From Anaerolineae bacterium (GTDB taxonomy: Bacteria > Chloroflexota > Anaerolineae > SpSt-313), in assembly GCA_023511475.1 (NCBI GenBank), contig JAIMBM010000127.1, positions 1-7,872 on the forward strand: a stretch of 7,872 nucleotides of DNA, read 5' to 3'. The notes under the pieces are model-generated. The model was given only the letters and a program-made list of their open reading frames with translations, ran no database searches and was not told the DNA's origin. Made by a program: the position numbers and the translations under genes. Below are positions 1-5,902 of the stretch, in pieces (the stretch's first letter is position 1; each line of letters opens with the position of its first letter).

Positions 1-80
1 GGGGCGGGGGGGGGGGGCGGCCCCGCCGGCCCCCCGCCCCCCCGGCCCGCCCCCCCCCCCCCCCCGCCCGCCGCGGCGCC
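1..80. repeat. Extreme G/C low-complexity edge
   Basis: This stretch is made almost wholly of G and C runs, including a G-run of ten or more near base 6 and a C-run of about fifteen near bases 51-65, with no A or T. It encodes nothing recognisable. Such a run at the very edge of a window is typical of a contig end where assembly or sequencing fails in a GC-rich palindromic repeat, so the exact bases should not be trusted. It may be the eroded end of the same GC-rich intergenic repeat family seen near 7638-7687. Confidence 0.6.
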
Positions 81-312
81 GGGCGCGGGGAGGGGGCAAG
101 GGTTCAGGGGCGGACAGGTAGCCTCGATCGCCATCTCCTGGCCCTTGCCAGAGGGTCCCCGGGCTGGGCGGGCCTGACTGATGCTGCGAAGACCCCGCTA
201 GAGAACATCCGCAGGCCGGCACTCCGCAGACATTGTGAGGTGGGGCGCGAGATTGCCAGGCCGGTCACACACCAGGCATGTTAGACGATTTGCGGCATTG
301 CGGGGGTACCTA
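81..312. other. Non-coding upstream region, no gene seen
   Basis: I see no convincing coding frame, tRNA or rRNA here. The start (85-102) resembles the reverse complement of 7638-7658 and looks like a degenerate copy of a GC-rich intergenic repeat. A small hairpin (arms 138-142 and 147-151, loop CCTT) is present but too short to interpret. Base composition becomes less GC-rich from about 285 onward as the promoter of the downstream response regulator is approached. Confidence 0.5.
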
Positions 313-330
313 TTGACGGATTTCGCAATT
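284..330 (+). repeat. Imperfect tandem repeat at promoter
   Basis: GACGATTTGCGGCATT (284-299) and GACGGATTTCGCAATT (315-330) are imperfect direct copies 31 bases apart, about three helical turns. The second copy overlaps the -35 element and spacer of the promoter at 313-341. The arrangement is what a transcription factor binding side by side on one DNA face would need, but the match is imperfect and no known operator consensus is recognised. Confidence 0.3.
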
Positions 331-341
331 CATGATATACT
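313..341 (+). promoter_or_regulatory. Sigma70-type promoter for rr1-hyd operon
   Basis: TTGACG (313-318) and TATACT (336-341) are separated by exactly 17 bases, and a TG at 333-334 gives an extended -10. The expected transcription start is near 348, leaving an untranslated leader of about 65 bases before the response-regulator ATG at 413. It is the only strong promoter seen upstream of the plus-strand genes, so it probably serves the response regulator and, by read-through, the hydrogenase genes. This is a sequence match, not a mapped start. Confidence 0.75.
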
Positions 342-400
342 TGAGACGTAGAATACAAACGTCCTCATCCGTACCTGATCGGGCACGCCCGGGCCGGGCA

Positions 401-408
401 AAGGAGGT
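401..408 (+). promoter_or_regulatory. Strong ribosome binding site of first regulator
   Basis: AAGGAGGT is a near-perfect complement of the 16S rRNA 3' end and lies 4 bases before ATG 413. It decides that start over the upstream in-frame ATG at 332, which overlaps the -10 element and would not be in the transcript. A short GC hairpin (arms 387-391 and 395-399) sits directly upstream. Confidence 0.8.
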
Positions 409-412
409 CCGC

Positions 413-790
413 ATGGTGAGGATCCTGGTGGTGGATGACGACCCGGACTTTTGCGAGATCACCCGCACCGTGCTCGAGCGGGAGGGGTACGAGGTTCGAG
501 CCGCTGCGAGCGGGGAGCAGGCTCTATCCCAGATGCGCAGCGACCCGCCGGACCTTGTGATCCTCGACGTCATGATGCGGTCCGTGCTCGACGGGCTGGA
601 CCTCAGCGATCGTATGCAGACCGATCCTTCTCTCAAGAAGATACCCATCATCATGGTCTCATCGATAGCGAGCAGCCAGTATGCCGGCATGTTCCCAACC
701 GATGCCTATCTACCCGTCGATGCGTGGATCTCCAAACCCGTGTCGCCACAGACGCTGCTGGAGCAGGTCCGCCGCTATCTCCCTGGGTAG
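413..790 (+). CDS. Stand-alone response regulator, receiver domain only
   Basis: This is a 125-residue CheY-like receiver with no output domain. Visible active-site residues are the acidic cluster D8-D9-D10, the phospho-acceptor D52 (in ILDVMM), the switch residue S83 and the conserved K109 before proline. The start ATG 413 has a near-perfect ribosome binding site. Two features are atypical. The proline that usually follows the DxxM of the phosphorylation loop is absent. The switch residue to lysine distance is 26 residues, against 22 in CheY, because of an insertion containing AYLPVDAW before the KP pair. The same insertion occurs in the receiver encoded at 5477-5887, so the two are probably paralogues. 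It is the first gene after the promoter and is probably co-transcribed with the hydrogenase. The partner kinase is likely the one at 5903-7390 (inference). It has no DNA-binding domain, so it must act through protein contacts or as a phosphate relay or sink. Confidence 0.9.
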   Translation: MVRILVVDDDPDFCEITRTVLEREGYEVRAAASGEQALSQMRSDPPDLVILDVMMRSVLDGLDLSDRMQTDPSLKKIPIIMVSSIASSQYAGMFPTDAYLPVDAWISKPVSPQTLLEQVRRYLPG

Positions 791-821
791 CGGCTGCAGA
801 CGCCCCGGCAACGCCGACAAC

Positions 822-880
822 CCCCGCTACGGGCATCCCCCGCCCGCGAGGCCGGTGCCGGGAAGAGCCCGATAGCGGGG
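822..880 (+). promoter_or_regulatory. Bulged hairpin in leader between rr1 and hydB
   Basis: CCCCGCTACGGGC (822-834) pairs with GCCCGATAGCGGGG (867-880) over 13 base pairs, interrupted by one bulged base (872). A smaller CCGG/CCGG hairpin lies inside the 32-base loop. There is no T-run after it, so it is not a standard intrinsic terminator. It could be a processing or stability element, or an attenuator that sets the ratio of regulator to hydrogenase. The function is inferred only from position and pairing. Confidence 0.4.
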
Positions 881-960
881 TCGGCGCGCGTGTCGGCTGC
901 GTGTGCTAAAGGCCCGCGCGGCAGCGCTGCGCTCACTGCACAAGATGGTTCCTGTGGACC

Positions 961-969
961 AGGAGGAGG
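961..969 (+). promoter_or_regulatory. Ribosome binding site fixing hydB start
   Basis: AGGAGGAGG ends 5 bases before ATG 975. It supports that ATG over the in-frame upstream candidates at 903 (GTG) and 945 (ATG), neither of which has a comparable purine-rich site. Confidence 0.75.
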
Positions 970-974
970 CTGGG

Positions 975-2018
975 ATGACCCTACGCGTGATGGAGAAGGG
1001 GGATCTGGCGTCGTTCGTGGAGCGTCTGATCGCCTCGGAGCCGGGGGCGGTGGGGCCCGTCCGCAAGGATGGCAAGCATGTGTTCGCGAGGCTGGCCAGC
1101 GTCGAGGACCTCGACCTTGCGTACACGACAACCCTCCTTCCCCCCAAGAAGTATCTCTTCCCTCCGCAGGAGACGCTCCTGCGCTTCCGCCTGGGCGCAC
1201 CGCCCGTTGTAGAGCCGGTTCTTGAGGCCCCTCCCCTCGTCGTGATTGGCGTCCACCCCTGTGACCTGCGGGGCATCTGGGCGACCGACCGGGCGTTCGG
1301 CGACGACCATGTCGACACCAACTACCGGGCCCGGCGAGAGGCGATCACCCTCATCGGTGCCGACTGCCTGCCCGATGAGCACTGCTTCTGCACCAGCGTC
1401 GGCAGCCATCTCCCCGAGCCGGCTAGCTTTGACCTGTTCGTCACCGATATCGGCGATGCCGTCACGGTGGAGATTGGGTCCGAGCGTGGGCGTGCACTCC
1501 TTGAGCGCTATGCGCGGTCGCGCGAGGCTACGGCGGCGGATCTGGCCGGGCTGCAGAAGCGACGCCACGCCAAAGAGGCTGCCGTGAAGGCTCGCCTCAA
1601 CGTTGACGTGCAGATGCTGCCCCTGCTGTTGGAGAGCGTGTCCACAAGTCCCCTCTGGGAGCAACTCGGCGCCAAATGCCTGAGCTGTGGCAACTGCAAC
1701 CTGGTGTGCCCGACCTGCTACTGCTTTGATGTCGGTGATCTCATGCAGCTCAACCTCGAAGAGGGGGAGCGCATCCGGCGCTGGGATGGCTGCACCCTGG
1801 TCGACTTTGCCACGGTCGCCGGGGGCCACAACTTTCGGCGGGAGGCGAAAAGTCGCGTGCGGCACCGCTATTACCGCAAGTTCCAGTACCTGATGACGCG
1901 CTATGGGCGGTCCTTCTGCACCGGATGCGGGCGGTGCAGCCGCTCTTGCCTGGCCCACATCAACCCACCTGAGACCATCAATGCCCTGCTGGCGGAGGCC
2001 GAGAGGGAGGAGGCATGA
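975..2018 (+). CDS. hydB: Group 3b [NiFe] hydrogenase beta subunit, 4Fe-4S protein
   Basis: This 347-residue cytoplasmic iron-sulfur subunit passes electrons within the hydrogenase complex. It belongs to the family that includes HydB of the Pyrococcus sulfhydrogenase and the AsrA subunit of anaerobic sulfite reductase, and is close to their usual length of about 350. The N-terminal half has the HPCD motif (C96) and a cysteine group C131, C137, C139. The C-terminal third holds two ferredoxin-like cluster sites: C235, C238, C241, C245 (CLSCGNCNLVCP) and C315, C318, C321, C325 (CTGCGRCSRSC). Further cysteines are C248, C250 and C273. There is no signal peptide or membrane segment. The start at ATG 975 is chosen for its ribosome binding site. 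The gene is followed after one base by hydG, and the stop region carries the hydG ribosome binding site. Its role is to link the gamma (FAD) and delta subunits, as known for the family. Confidence 0.93.
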   Translation: MTLRVMEKGDLASFVERLIASEPGAVGPVRKDGKHVFARLASVEDLDLAYTTTLLPPKKYLFPPQETLLRFRLGAPPVVEPVLEAPPLVVIGVHPCDLRGIWATDRAFGDDHVDTNYRARREAITLIGADCLPDEHCFCTSVGSHLPEPASFDLFVTDIGDAVTVEIGSERGRALLERYARSREATAADLAGLQKRRHAKEAAVKARLNVDVQMLPLLLESVSTSPLWEQLGAKCLSCGNCNLVCPTCYCFDVGDLMQLNLEEGERIRRWDGCTLVDFATVAGGHNFRREAKSRVRHRYYRKFQYLMTRYGRSFCTGCGRCSRSCLAHINPPETINALLAEAEREEA

Positions 2019-2019
2019 G

Positions 2020-2859
2020 ATGAGCACACCGCTCACGCGCCAGATAGAGTCGCTCTACCTGGGCCGCCCCGCCACGGTGACTGCCGTCCGGACACTGACC
2101 GATAAGGAAAAGCTCTTCGACGTCGAGCTGGCAGACGGACCGCTCGGGCACGAGCCGGGGCAGTTCGTCGAGGTGTCGGTGTTCGGATACGGCGAGGCAC
2201 CCATCTCTGTGGCGTCATCGCCGACGGCTCCGGGTGGCTTTCAGCTGTGCGTCCGCAACGTCGGCCGTGTCACCGGCGCCTTGCATCGGCTGGAGCCGGG
2301 GGCGATGATCGCCATCCGCGGACCTTTTGGGCGAGGCTTTCCGGTGGATAGGATGCGCAACCGCGACATCCTGTTCGTGGCCGGCGGCCTCGGCCTGGCT
2401 CCGTTGCGCTCGCTGATCGGGTATGTGATGGACCGGCGCAGCGAGTTCGGCCATGTGACGATCCTCGTCGGCGCCCGAACCCCCGGCGAGCTGCTGTTCA
2501 ATGACGAGTACGCCGGCTGGGCGCGCAGCCCCGATACCGAGGTGCACGTGACGGTCGACCGGGCGGCCGAGGGGTGGACCGGGCACGTAGGGGTCATCAC
2601 TACCCTCTTCCCGCGTATCCAGGTCGATCCCAAGACGACTACGGCGGTGATCGTGGGACCTCCGGTGATGTACCGCTTTGCGCTGGCCGAGACCTTTGCC
2701 AAGGGGGTGCCGGAAGATCAGGTGTACGTCTCGCTCGAGCGCCGCATGAAGTGCGGCGTCGGCAAGTGCGGACACTGCCAGATCAACGGTATCTATGTTT
2801 GCCAGAAGGGGCCGGTCTTTGCCTATGCTGAGATCGCCGGGCTGGAGGAGGCGTTGTGA
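2020..2859 (+). CDS. hydG: Group 3b [NiFe] hydrogenase gamma subunit, FAD/NAD(P) reductase
   Basis: This 279-residue flavoprotein of the ferredoxin-NADP reductase fold lets the hydrogenase exchange electrons with NAD(P)H. The N-terminal beta-barrel has the FAD-binding motif PISVASSP (61-68) and a G-x-V-T region (GRVTGALH, 82-89). A nucleotide-binding glycine motif, GGLGLAPLR, lies at 122-130. The C-terminus binds a 2Fe-2S cluster through C245, C250, C253 and C261 (CGVGKCGHC then VC), as in dihydroorotate dehydrogenase electron-transfer (PyrK-like) and sulfhydrogenase gamma subunits. The start is ATG 2020, preceded by AGGAGG at 2008-2013. An upstream in-frame start at 1903 lies inside hydB and is rejected. 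It follows hydB after one base, and its stop overlaps the hydD start. Whether NADP or NAD is preferred cannot be read from the sequence; NADP is known for several group 3b enzymes. Confidence 0.94.
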   Translation: MSTPLTRQIESLYLGRPATVTAVRTLTDKEKLFDVELADGPLGHEPGQFVEVSVFGYGEAPISVASSPTAPGGFQLCVRNVGRVTGALHRLEPGAMIAIRGPFGRGFPVDRMRNRDILFVAGGLGLAPLRSLIGYVMDRRSEFGHVTILVGARTPGELLFNDEYAGWARSPDTEVHVTVDRAAEGWTGHVGVITTLFPRIQVDPKTTTAVIVGPPVMYRFALAETFAKGVPEDQVYVSLERRMKCGVGKCGHCQINGIYVCQKGPVFAYAEIAGLEEAL

Positions 2860-3596
2860 TGAGGCCGAAGGTAGCCGTCTTTGACTTTGGCTGCTGTGAG
2901 GGCTGCCAGCTGCAGCTCGTCAACCTTGAGGAGGCCCTGCTCGACCTGGTGGGGCTGGTCGATGTGCGACAGTGGCGCGAGGCGATGAGCGAGCACGCCG
3001 ATGACTATGAGATTGCCCTCGTTGAGGGCTCGATCACGCGCGAAAGCGAGATCCCGCGCCTTGAGGCGATCCGTCGGCAGGCGAAGGTACTCGTGGCCCT
3101 CGGCGCCTGTGCGCACACCGGCGGCATTAATGCCATGAAGAATCACATGCCCATGGAGCAGGCGCTGGAGATCGTCTACGGCGACAAGGCCAGGTGGTTC
3201 GACACCATCCCTGCCCGCCCGCTGAGCGCCTATGTCCCGGTCGATGCGGCCGTCCCGGGTTGCCCTGTGGACCGGCAGGAGTTGGTGGAGGTGGTCAAGG
3301 CGCTGCTCATGGGTGTCACCCCGGCGTTGCCGACCTATCCGGTGTGCGTGGAGTGCAAGATGGCCGAGAACGTGTGCGTCTTCGATCTCGGCCTGACCTG
3401 CATGGGACCGGTGACGCGGGCCGGCTGCCGCGCCAGGTGCCCGAGCAACGGCAACCGGTGCCTCGGCTGCCGTGGGCTCGTGCCCGAGCCCAACGCCAAC
3501 GCCCACAAAGAGATCCTTGCCGAGCATGGGCGGACGGTTGAGGACATCCTGGCGGAGTACCGGATGTTCGTCAGCAGTGCGGAGGTGGCCCAATGA
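2859..3596 (+). CDS. hydD: Group 3b [NiFe] hydrogenase small (delta) subunit
   Basis: This 245-residue small subunit (NADH-ubiquinone oxidoreductase 20 kDa / NuoB-related family) carries the electron chain next to the Ni-Fe site. The proximal 4Fe-4S ligands fit C13 and C16 (in GCCEGC, 11-16), C84 (GAC then GG) and C135 (PGCPVD). A C-terminal cysteine-rich block, C163, C166, C173, C181, C190, C194, C201 and C204, supplies eight cysteines, enough for two more 4Fe-4S clusters. There is no twin-arginine leader, so the enzyme stays in the cytoplasm, unlike uptake hydrogenases of group 1. The ATG at 2859 overlaps the hydG TGA by one base. A GTG at 2856 would add one residue and cannot be excluded. 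GGAGGAG at 2844-2850 serves as ribosome binding site. The gene ends in a 4-base ATGA overlap with hydA. Confidence 0.94.
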   Translation: MRPKVAVFDFGCCEGCQLQLVNLEEALLDLVGLVDVRQWREAMSEHADDYEIALVEGSITRESEIPRLEAIRRQAKVLVALGACAHTGGINAMKNHMPMEQALEIVYGDKARWFDTIPARPLSAYVPVDAAVPGCPVDRQELVEVVKALLMGVTPALPTYPVCVECKMAENVCVFDLGLTCMGPVTRAGCRARCPSNGNRCLGCRGLVPEPNANAHKEILAEHGRTVEDILAEYRMFVSSAEVAQ

Positions 3597-4879
3597 CCTC
3601 GTTTGACGTCAACGTTCACTATGTGACCCGGGTGGAGGGGCACGGCAACCTCAAGGCGCGGGTCCGCGACGGGCAGCTTGAGGAGTGCCGGTGGGAAGTC
3701 CCCGAAGCGCCGCGGTTCTTCGAGGCCATGATCCGTGGCCGGGCCTACCACGAGGCTCCGCCCATCACCTCGCGCATCTGTGGCATCTGCTCCATCGGGC
3801 ACACCCTGGCCTCGATCCAGGGGATCGAGAACGCCATCGGCTTTGTGCCGAGCGAGCAGACGCTCCTCCTCCGGACGCTCCTCAAGCACGGGGAGACGGT
3901 GCAGAGCCACATCCTCCACGCCTACTATCTGGCGGCGCCGGACCTCGTGGGGGCGCCAAGCGTGGTCCCGCTGGCGACCAGCCATCGCGAGGTCGTCCTG
4001 CGGGCCGTTCGCCTGCACCGGCTGGCCAACGAGTGGTGCGACCTGATCGGCGGGAGGACGACCCACCCCATCCGGGCCGTCGTCGGCGGATGGACCAGGC
4101 TGCCGACGGTCGAGGAGCTCCGAGGCCTGCGCCAACGCATCAGCGAGGCCCTGCCCGACGTGGAGGCGACGGTCGAGCTCTTCCGCGCCCTGCCGTTCCC
4201 CGCCTTCGAGCGGGAGACGGAGTACCTGGCACTGCGCAAGCCCGACGAGTATGCCTGGTACGGCGGCGACATTGCCTCTACAGACGGGGACGTGACGCCG
4301 CTCCCTCAGTACAGGTCCAAGGTGAAAGAGTTCATCGTGCCGCACTCGACGGCCAAACGGGCGAAAGGCAACCGCAGCTCGTACGCCGTCGGCGCGCTGG
4401 CCCGGGTGAACGTCAACTATGATCAGCTGCGGCCGCTGGCGAAGCAGGCGGCGGACGCGCTGGGTATTCGGCCGGTCACCTGCAACCCCTATTTGAACAC
4501 GGCAGCTCAGGTCGTCGAGGTGGCTCACGTCATGGAGGATTCGCTCGATGTGATCGACCGGCTGCTGGAGCGCGGCCTGCGGGAGGAGGGTTACGCTGTG
4601 CAGGCCCGCCCGGGCACCGGGGTCGGCGGGGTCGAGGTGCCGCGGGGCACCCTGTACCACGAGTACACCATCGATGCCGGGGGCAGGATCACCGACGCCA
4701 ACCTGATCATCCCGACCGGGCAGAACCATCAGAACATCGAGGACGACCTGCGGGCGCTCGTGCCGACGCTGGAGGGCAAGAGCAGGGAAGAGATCACTCT
4801 AGCCATGGAGATGCTGGTGCGTGCCTACGATCCCTGCATCTCCTGCTCCACGCACCTCCTGGAGGTCGAGTTCGTGTGA
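3593..4879 (+). CDS. hydA: Group 3b [NiFe] hydrogenase large (alpha) subunit
   Basis: This is the 428-residue catalytic subunit holding the Ni-Fe(CN)2CO site for reversible H2 oxidation. The N-terminal ligand motif is RICGICSIGH (61-70, cysteines 63 and 66) and the C-terminal one is DPCISCSTH (413-421, cysteines 415 and 418). All four nickel-binding cysteines are present, as is the conserved glutamate of RVEGHG (E15). The length matches group 3b alpha subunits. After H421 only seven residues (LLEVEFV) remain. By family rule this is the tail removed by a dedicated endopeptidase after nickel insertion, and the next gene encodes such an enzyme. GGAGG at 3581-3585 precedes the ATG, which overlaps the hydD stop by 4 bases. 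The cofactor motifs show no damage, so an active enzyme is expected. Group 3b enzymes may also reduce sulfur or polysulfide, which the sequence alone cannot show. Confidence 0.96.
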   Translation: MTSFDVNVHYVTRVEGHGNLKARVRDGQLEECRWEVPEAPRFFEAMIRGRAYHEAPPITSRICGICSIGHTLASIQGIENAIGFVPSEQTLLLRTLLKHGETVQSHILHAYYLAAPDLVGAPSVVPLATSHREVVLRAVRLHRLANEWCDLIGGRTTHPIRAVVGGWTRLPTVEELRGLRQRISEALPDVEATVELFRALPFPAFERETEYLALRKPDEYAWYGGDIASTDGDVTPLPQYRSKVKEFIVPHSTAKRAKGNRSSYAVGALARVNVNYDQLRPLAKQAADALGIRPVTCNPYLNTAAQVVEVAHVMEDSLDVIDRLLERGLREEGYAVQARPGTGVGGVEVPRGTLYHEYTIDAGGRITDANLIIPTGQNHQNIEDDLRALVPTLEGKSREEITLAMEMLVRAYDPCISCSTHLLEVEFV

Positions 4880-5511
4880 CGGGACCGGCCGGCTCGGAGC
4901 AGAGGAACCTCCCCCTGCCGCCGCAGAGAGATGGCGCGCCCGACGTGCTCGTCCTCGGCGTGGGCAACGAGGCGCTAGGGGATGAAGGGGTCGGCGTCCG
5001 CGTGGCGCGCGCCCTCGCCCGGAGGGACTTGCCCAAGGGCGTGCGCGTGCTGGAGGGTGGGACGGAAGGCTGGGCGCTTCTGGGCCGGCTCGAGGGGGTC
5101 CGGCGCCTGGTCCTGGTGGACGCGATGGCCATGGGGCGCCCGCCCGGGACGGTCGTGGCCGTCCGCCTCGATCAGGTGCGGCGCGCGGCCCCGCCCGAGC
5201 GGACATCGCTCCATGGGGTGGCCATCCTGGATGTGCTGGAGCTGGCGGCGGCTCTTGGCCTGGGGCCGCGGGAGGTGTACCTCGTGGGCGTACAGCCGGG
5301 GCATGTCGCCCCGGGGTTTGGGCTTTCGGCTGAGGTTGGGCGCGCCCTTCCGAGAGCCGTTGAGGCGGCATGGAAGGCAGCGGTGCGCGACGGCAGCGGC
5401 GAGGGGCCGGTGGAGGCTGGGAGGGGCAGGACAAGGTCGGGGCAGGTGCGCGCACGATCGCGGAAGGGAGAGAGATATGGGCAGGCCAAAGCGGATACTG
5501 ATCGTGGATGA
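4876..5511 (+). CDS. Hydrogenase maturation endopeptidase (HyaD/HybD/HycI family)
   Basis: This nickel-dependent protease clips the C-terminal tail of the hydrogenase large subunit once nickel is in place. The 211-residue product has the family signature GVGNEALGDEGVG (28-40). Its three likely nickel-sensing ligands are E37, D82 (LVDAMA) and H113 (SLHGV), matching the Glu-Asp-His trio known from HybD. The start is GTG 4876, which overlaps the hydA TGA by 4 bases (GTGA), with GGAGGT at 4861-4866 as ribosome binding site. The first 22 residues precede the fold. Past about residue 173 the protein runs into a Gly/Arg/Lys-rich, low-complexity tail of some 38 residues that has no family counterpart I recognise and overlaps the next gene by 35 bases. 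HydA, directly upstream, is the obvious substrate. Confidence 0.92.
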   Translation: MTGPAGSEQRNLPLPPQRDGAPDVLVLGVGNEALGDEGVGVRVARALARRDLPKGVRVLEGGTEGWALLGRLEGVRRLVLVDAMAMGRPPGTVVAVRLDQVRRAAPPERTSLHGVAILDVLELAAALGLGPREVYLVGVQPGHVAPGFGLSAEVGRALPRAVEAAWKAAVRDGSGEGPVEAGRGRTRSGQVRARSRKGERYGQAKADTDRG

Positions 5512-5887
5512 CGACCCGGATATCGTCGAGGCGCTGCGGCTCACCCTGCAGGGGAACTATACGGTCTTTACGGCATCGAGCGGCCAGGAGGCGCTGCGCA
5601 AGGTCAAGGAGGTCAATCCGCACCTGATCATCCTCGACGTCATGATGGAGACGCAGACGGAGGGGTTCCAGGTGTCGCTGACGCTGCGCAACCCGGACCC
5701 CGCCTCCGAGTTTGCCGCCTACTCCAAGATTCCGATCCTGATGCTCACGGCGATCCACCAGAAGACGCCGCTCCGCTTTGCGCCCGATGCGGACTATTTG
5801 CCGGTGGATGACTTTGTGGAAAAGCCGGTCAAGCCGGGCGTGCTCCTCGCCAAGGTCAAGAAGCTGCTGGGGAACAACAAAGACTGA
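5477..5887 (+). CDS. Second stand-alone response regulator, receiver only
   Basis: This is a 136-residue CheY-like receiver with no output domain. Active-site residues are D11-D12-D13, phospho-acceptor D54 (LDVMM), switch T91 and K116 before proline. The start ATG 5477 follows AGGGAG with a 6-base gap and lies inside the end of the protease gene; longer in-frame starts run back through the protease and are rejected. Like the regulator at 413-790 it lacks the proline after DVMM. It has an insertion containing DYLPVDDF before the KP pair, giving a 25-residue switch-to-lysine distance, and a longer loop between D54 and T91 (37 residues, against about 30 in CheY). The shared YLPVD insertion argues for duplication of one ancestral gene, with the two copies ending up at either end of the hydrogenase operon. 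The kinase gene converging from the other strand is the natural partner candidate. Function beyond phospho-reception is unknown. Confidence 0.9.
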   Translation: MGRPKRILIVDDDPDIVEALRLTLQGNYTVFTASSGQEALRKVKEVNPHLIILDVMMETQTEGFQVSLTLRNPDPASEFAAYSKIPILMLTAIHQKTPLRFAPDADYLPVDDFVEKPVKPGVLLAKVKKLLGNNKD

Positions 5888-5902
5888 GCGGAGCCGCAGG
5901 CA

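Larger units (their letters stand above)
791..974 (+). other. 184-base spacer between regulator and hydB
   Basis: No gene is supported here. An upstream in-frame GTG at 903 could extend hydB, but it has no ribosome binding site. The spacer contains the bulged hairpin at 822-880, a 10-base palindrome (GCAGCGCTGC, 921-930) and the hydB ribosome binding site. No promoter-like, AT-rich stretch is visible, so hydB probably depends on read-through from the promoter at 313-341. Confidence 0.5.

Noticed and set aside
234..269. TGTGA ... TCACA pair resembling a CRP/FNR-family site
   Set aside because: The halves are 26 bases apart, against the 6 needed for such an operator.
332..412. 27-residue N-terminal extension of the first regulator from ATG 332
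   Set aside because: This ATG overlaps the -10 element of the promoter and precedes the expected transcript start; ATG 413 has a near-perfect ribosome binding site and begins directly at the receiver fold.
822..880. Intrinsic terminator ending the first regulator transcript
   Set aside because: A stem is present but no T-run follows; kept only as a possible regulatory hairpin.
903..974. Extended hydB start at GTG 903 or ATG 945
   Set aside because: No ribosome binding site precedes them; AGGAGGAGG fits ATG 975, and the extra residues look like translated spacer.
981..2036. 351-codon minus-strand open frame opposite hydB
   Set aside because: Antisense shadow of a gene with clear cluster motifs; no recognisable domain.
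3335..4729. 464-codon open frame on the minus strand opposite hydD/hydA
   Set aside because: A shadow of GC-rich coding DNA; the plus-strand frame has all hydrogenase motifs, and the minus product is Arg/Pro/Gly/His-rich without a fold.
4799..5758. 319-codon minus-strand frame opposite the protease and second regulator
   Set aside because: Pro/Arg/Ala low-complexity product, antisense to two well-supported genes.
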